Shown piece after piece: positions 61,012 to 64,000 of a DNA stretch of 64,000 bases. The notes beneath the pieces are model-generated. The model was not told the origin of the DNA. It ran no database searches and saw only the letters and a program-made list of their open reading frames with translations. Numbering within the stretch: the stretch's first letter is position 1; the number at the start of each line of letters is the position of its first letter. Position numbers and translations under genes: made by a program. Source of the stretch: Pelomonas parva (GTDB lineage: Bacteria; Pseudomonadota; Gammaproteobacteria; Burkholderiales; Burkholderiaceae_C); the NCBI RefSeq assembly GCF_043555835.1, contig NZ_JBIGHV010000004.1, positions 558,001 to 622,000 on the forward strand. Direction: 5' to 3'.

Positions 61012-62252
61012 AACGTCAAGCCATCCAAAGGCAAGGGGCTGGCGCGGCCGCTGACCAGTTCGGCCACGATGTCGGCCGTGGCGAACGAGAACGTGAAGCC
61101 CAGCGCGCCATGGCCCAGGTTGAGCCACAGGCCCGGCACGCCGCAGGCGCCGAGGATGGGCGCGCCGCTGGGCGTGGCGGGGCGCAGGCCGGCCCACGGG
61201 ATGGCGCCGTCGTAATCCGCCGCGTTCGGGAAGGTGGCGCGCACCGAGCGCTGCAGAGAGGCAAGGCGCCCAGCGTCCAGGCTGAGGTCGTCGCCGACCA
61301 GGTCCACCATCGCCGCCACGCGCAGCTCGCTGCCGATGCGGGCGTAGAGGATCTTCTTTTCGAAGTCGGTCACGCTGACCTCCGGCGCGCGGTGGCCGGG
61401 GCCGATCGGCGCGGTCAGGCTGTAGCCCTTCAGCGGGTAGAGCGGCAGCGTGAGGCCCACCGTCGCGGCCAGCGCACGGCTCTGCAGCCCGGCCGCCAGC
61501 ACGACGGCGTCGGCCGCAACATTCCCCTGCGCCGTGCGCACGCCCAGCACGCTGCCGCGCCCGTCCAGCATGAAGCCGCCGACCTGCGCGCCCAGCCGGC
61601 CGCGAAAGCGCGGGTGGGCGGCGAGCCGCTCGTGCAGCGCGCGGCAGAAGGCATGGCAGTCCGCCACCGCCTCGCCGGGCGTGAAGATGCCGCCGGCCAG
61701 CGTGGCCTGCGTGTCTGCCAGCGCCGGCTCCAGCGCCACGCAGGCTTCATGGGACAGCGCCTGCTCCGCACCGCTGCCGTTCACGCGCGCGGCCACGCGG
61801 GCGAACTCGGCCGGCTGGCGGTAAACCACCAGCTTGCCCGGTGCGCGCAAGGCGATGGCGTCGCCCAACTCGGCCTCGTCACGCAGCCGCGCGAAAGCGG
61901 CCTGGCTGAAGGCGCCCAGCGCGAGCAGCCGCTGGGTGGCGAGGCGGTTCACCGGCCCGCGGCAGTTGCGCAGAAAGGCCAGCAGCCACGACCACTGCGC
62001 CCGGCTCGCCTCGGGCTTGAAGCGCAGCGGGCCGTCGGGGTCGAGCAGCCAGCGCAGCGCCTTCAGCGGCACGCCGGCATCGGCCAGCGGCGACACATAG
62101 CGGTAGCTGAGCTGGCCCCCGTTGGCGCGGCTGGCGCCCTGGGCCACCTCGGCCTCGCGTTCCACCAGCGTCACATCATGGCCACGCTGCAACAGCGCCC
62201 AGGCCGTGGTCAGGCCCACGACGCCGCCGCCGATCACCACGCAATGCTTCAT
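61008..62252 (-). CDS. dadA: D-amino-acid dehydrogenase
   Basis: A 414-residue FAD enzyme of the DAO family: CVVIGGGVVGLTTAWALLQRGHDVTLVE (FAD loop), ANGGQLSYRYVSPLADAG typical of DadA, PLKGYSLT and a closing GLRPATPSGAPILG...NLGHGALGFTFS. It oxidises D-alanine and other D-amino acids to the keto acid and ammonia and passes electrons to the quinone pool at the membrane. GGGAG lies upstream of ATG 62252. The serine hydrolase gene is translationally coupled to it. A DadX racemase gene is not seen. Confidence 0.9.
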   Translation of the reverse strand: MKHCVVIGGGVVGLTTAWALLQRGHDVTLVEREAEVAQGASRANGGQLSYRYVSPLADAGVPLKALRWLLDPDGPLRFKPEASRAQWSWLLAFLRNCRGPVNRLATQRLLALGAFSQAAFARLRDEAELGDAIALRAPGKLVVYRQPAEFARVAARVNGSGAEQALSHEACVALEPALADTQATLAGGIFTPGEAVADCHAFCRALHERLAAHPRFRGRLGAQVGGFMLDGRGSVLGVRTAQGNVAADAVVLAAGLQSRALAATVGLTLPLYPLKGYSLTAPIGPGHRAPEVSVTDFEKKILYARIGSELRVAAMVDLVGDDLSLDAGRLASLQRSVRATFPNAADYDGAIPWAGLRPATPSGAPILGACGVPGLWLNLGHGALGFTFSFATADIVAELVSGRASPLPLDGLTL

Positions 62253-62296
62253 CCTGCTCCCTGACTTCAAGCCGGCAGCGTAAGGATGCCCGGGAG

Positions 62297-62318
62297 CCCC
62301 TGCCAATGAAAGCAGGGG
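62297..62318. other. Inverted repeat upstream of dadA
   Basis: CCCCTGC (62297-62303) and GCAGGGG (62312-62318) form a 7-bp stem with an 8-base loop, 44 bp upstream of the dadA start. It could be part of the dadA leader, an operator or an end of the preceding transcript. Confidence 0.4.
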
Positions 62319-62329
62319 TTGCGACCATC

Positions 62330-62351
62330 ACCCCGCGTTATGGCGCGGGGT
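62330..62351 (-). terminator. Probable terminator hairpin of the aminotransferase gene
   Basis: ACCCCGCG (62330-62337) and CGCGGGGT (62344-62351) form a perfect 8-bp stem with a 6-base loop, starting 8 bases after the aminotransferase stop. No T-tract follows on the minus strand, so termination may be weak, Rho-assisted or only an RNA-stabilising end. Confidence 0.5.
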
Positions 62352-62359
62352 GTGGAAGG

Positions 62360-63553
62360 TCATGCAAGCACGGCGGCCATGGCCTCGGCGGTGGCCTCGA
62401 CGTTGCGCGTGTTCAACCCCGCCACGCACATGCGGCCCGAGCGCAGGATGTAGACGCCGAACTCGGCCTTCAGCCGCTCGGCCTGGTCCGCAGTCAGCCC
62501 CGTGTAGCTGAACATGCCGCGCTGGGTCAGGAAGTAGCCGAAGTCCCGGCCCGGCAGCTTGGCTGATAGCACCGCATGCAGTTGCCGGCGCATGGCCTGG
62601 ATGCGCCCGCGCATCTCGGCCACCTCGGCCTCCCACATCTCACGCAGCACCGGCGTGGTCAGCACCTTGGCCACGATCTGGCCGCCGTGCATCGGCGGGC
62701 TGGAGTAGTTGCGGCGGATCGTGAACTTCATCTGCCCCAGCACGCGGTTCGCCTCCTCGGCATCGGCGCAGACGATGCTGAGCGCGCCACCGCGCTCGCC
62801 GTACAGGCTCATGCTCTTGGAGAAGCTGTTGGCGATGAGGAAGCTCAGGCCCTCGTCGGCCAGCAGGCGCGGCGCGAAGGCGTCTTCGGCGATGCCGTCG
62901 CCATAGCCCTGGTAGGCCAGGTCCAGGAAGGGCAGCAGCTCGCGCTCGCGCAGCACGGGCACGAGGGCCCGCCACTGGTCCTGCGTCAGGTCGACGCCGG
63001 TGGGGTTGTGGCAGCAGGCGTGCAGCACGACGACGCTGCGCGCGGGCAGCGCCCGGAACGTGGCCAGCAGCTCGTCGAAGCGCAGGCCGCCGGTGGCGGC
63101 GTCGTAGTAGGGGTAGGTCTCGCAGACGTGGCCCGAGCCCTCGAAGACGGCGCGGTGGTTGTCCCAGGTCGGGTCGGACAAATAGACCTTGCTGTCGGGG
63201 AAGTAGCGCTTCAGCAGATCGGCGCCCACCTTCAGGCCGCCGCTGGAGCCCACGCCCTGGATGGTGGCGATGCGGCCGGCCGTGATGGCCGGGTGATCGG
63301 CACCGAACAGCAGACCCTGCACGGCGGCACGGAAGTTGGCCGCGCCCTCCATCGGCAGATAGGGCCGGGCGCCAGCGTTCTCGACGACGGCCAGCTCGGC
63401 GGCGCGCACGGAGGGCAGCATGGGAATGCGGCCGTCGTTGTCGAAATAGATGCCGATGGACAGGTTGATCTTGGCCGGACGCGGGTCCTTCTGGAATTCC
63501 TCATTGAGGCTGAGGATGGGATCGCCGGCATAGGCGTCGACGTGCTGGAACAT
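62360..63553 (-). CDS. Aromatic amino acid aminotransferase (TyrB/AspC family)
   Basis: A 397-residue class I PLP aminotransferase. K246 in NSFSKSMSLYGERGG forms the Schiff base; N183 (HACCHNPTG), D211 and Y214 hold the cofactor; DPTWDNH and NYSSPPMHGG are typical of the aspartate/aromatic subfamily. It exchanges amino groups between aromatic amino acids or aspartate and 2-oxoglutarate. AGGAG lies upstream of the ATG at 63553. dadA follows after about 107 bp with two hairpins between. Confidence 0.92.
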   Translation of the reverse strand: MFQHVDAYAGDPILSLNEEFQKDPRPAKINLSIGIYFDNDGRIPMLPSVRAAELAVVENAGARPYLPMEGAANFRAAVQGLLFGADHPAITAGRIATIQGVGSSGGLKVGADLLKRYFPDSKVYLSDPTWDNHRAVFEGSGHVCETYPYYDAATGGLRFDELLATFRALPARSVVVLHACCHNPTGVDLTQDQWRALVPVLRERELLPFLDLAYQGYGDGIAEDAFAPRLLADEGLSFLIANSFSKSMSLYGERGGALSIVCADAEEANRVLGQMKFTIRRNYSSPPMHGGQIVAKVLTTPVLREMWEAEVAEMRGRIQAMRRQLHAVLSAKLPGRDFGYFLTQRGMFSYTGLTADQAERLKAEFGVYILRSGRMCVAGLNTRNVEATAEAMAAVLA

Positions 63554-63608
63554 GGGGCGGACTCCTTTGGGAGGCGGGATTATCCGAGCGGCTACGGCAG
63601 GGCCGGCT

Positions 63609-64000
63609 TCATAGCCGGTACACCCAGCGCCCGTGCGGGTGGCTCCAGGCCAGGTGCCGCTCGACGACGCGTCCGTGCGCCACATGGCGCAGCGTCCACA
63701 GCGTGGCCGATGCGGCGGATTCCTGCGTCGGCAGCTCGGGCGCCGGTGGTGGCGCGACGTCCCGGGCGCTCAACGCCGGCAGCTCGCCGCAGATCCACGC
63801 CAGCCCGTGGCTCAGCGCCAGCCGGTCGGCGGTCGCGCGCAGCCGCGCGAGGTCGGCCTCGCTGAAGTAGTACAGCACCCAGCTCGTCAGCACCACCGGC
63901 TGCACACCGGACGGCAGGCTGGCCAGCCAGGGTTCGATGGCGGCGATGCAGTCGTCGGCCTGCGTCAACGTGACCGGCAGGTCGCGCAGCTGCGCGGCCG
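63609..64000 (-). CDS. DUF2332 family protein (5' end beyond the window)
   Basis: The reading frame enters from the right edge and ends at 63609; about 130 C-terminal residues are visible. The stretch LRDLPVTLTQADDCIAAIEPWLASLPSGVQPVVLTSWVLYYFSEADLARL, then a WICGELP segment and a closing THPHG-like SHPHGRWVYRL, fit the DUF2332 family, which has a methyltransferase-like appearance but no known function. An internal TTG at 63968 is probably not the true start because similarity continues beyond it. Confidence 0.7.
   Translation of the reverse strand, partial: AAQLRDLPVTLTQADDCIAAIEPWLASLPSGVQPVVLTSWVLYYFSEADLARLRATADRLALSHGLAWICGELPALSARDVAPPPAPELPTQESAASATLWTLRHVAHGRVVERHLAWSHPHGRWVYRL

Overview
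The window is very GC-rich, densely coded DNA on both strands, with ATGA/GTGA stop-start overlaps inside operons. It suggests a betaproteobacterium of the order Burkholderiales, probably of the Rubrivivax/Roseateles/Leptothrix kind. The reasons are a leucine/isovalerate catabolism cluster, a free-standing homocysteine-methyltransferase module of MetH, a PEP-CTERM cargo protein, a PPi-type phosphofructokinase, an HscC/J-like chaperone pair and a Bfd/bacterioferritin pair. This placement is inference from gene content; no rRNA or tRNA gene was seen. I found no insertion sequence, prophage, CRISPR array or clear frameshift. The window cuts a gene at each edge.

Layout. (1) 1-11870, plus strand: one long run of nearly touching genes. 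A GNAT acetyltransferase and a VapBC-type toxin-antitoxin pair come first. They are followed by a secreted hydrolase, a methylglutaconyl-CoA hydratase (liuC type), two accessory genes, the complete biotin set bioA-bioF-bioD-bioB, a small lipoprotein, the biotinylated subunit of methylcrotonyl-CoA carboxylase (liuD type) and HMG-CoA lyase (liuE type). Biotin synthesis therefore sits inside the pathway whose carboxylase needs biotin. (2) 12032-16676: a minus-strand group (pirin, F420-type NADP oxidoreductase, NTF2-like protein, patatin lipoprotein) diverges from a LysR regulator. (3) 16791-25430: a MocR-type regulator diverges from a complete eight-gene Nit1-type cluster (Sll0783/MSMEG_0572 family, nitrilase, radical SAM, N-acetyltransferase, AIR-synthase-like, glycosyltransferase, MSMEG_0570 family, flavin oxidoreductase). 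The 301-bp gap between them carries a sequence matching a sigma-54 promoter and repeated TTGAT elements. This is the most intriguing locus in the window: its families are known but its product is unresolved.

(4) 25447-36504: small enzymes, the HscC Hsp70 with a membrane-bound J-like partner that has RPD in place of HPD, PPi-dependent phosphofructokinase, a response regulator with degenerate GGDEF and intact EAL, a YgiQ-type radical SAM protein and a cold-shock protein. (5) 36641-39768: bfd and bfr share an intergenic Fur-box-like site, followed by an ECF sigma factor, a probable anti-sigma factor and a secreted proline-rich protein. (6) 39770-43303, minus: a membrane-stress operon (possible DNA-binding protein, PspA/IM30, YqiJ, flotillin) preceded by a palindromic operator candidate. 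(7) 43568-46519: a PEP-CTERM protein, the MetH N-terminal module and a haloacetate-dehalogenase-like enzyme.

(8) 46791-64000: a stretch rich in D-alanine and peptidoglycan-turnover functions. It has a peptide-binding protein, LysR regulator and VanX dipeptidase in one coupled operon, then an L,D-carboxypeptidase, a PBP4-type D,D-carboxypeptidase and a D-amino-acid dehydrogenase translationally coupled to a serine hydrolase with no export signal. Interspersed are a membrane-bound C13 (legumain-like) peptidase, an MscS channel, an ornithine-cyclodeaminase homologue, a large TonB-dependent receptor, an aromatic aminotransferase and a truncated DUF2332 gene. Read together, these could release D-Ala from wall peptides, import and split D-Ala-D-Ala, and oxidise D-Ala to pyruvate; that chain is inference.
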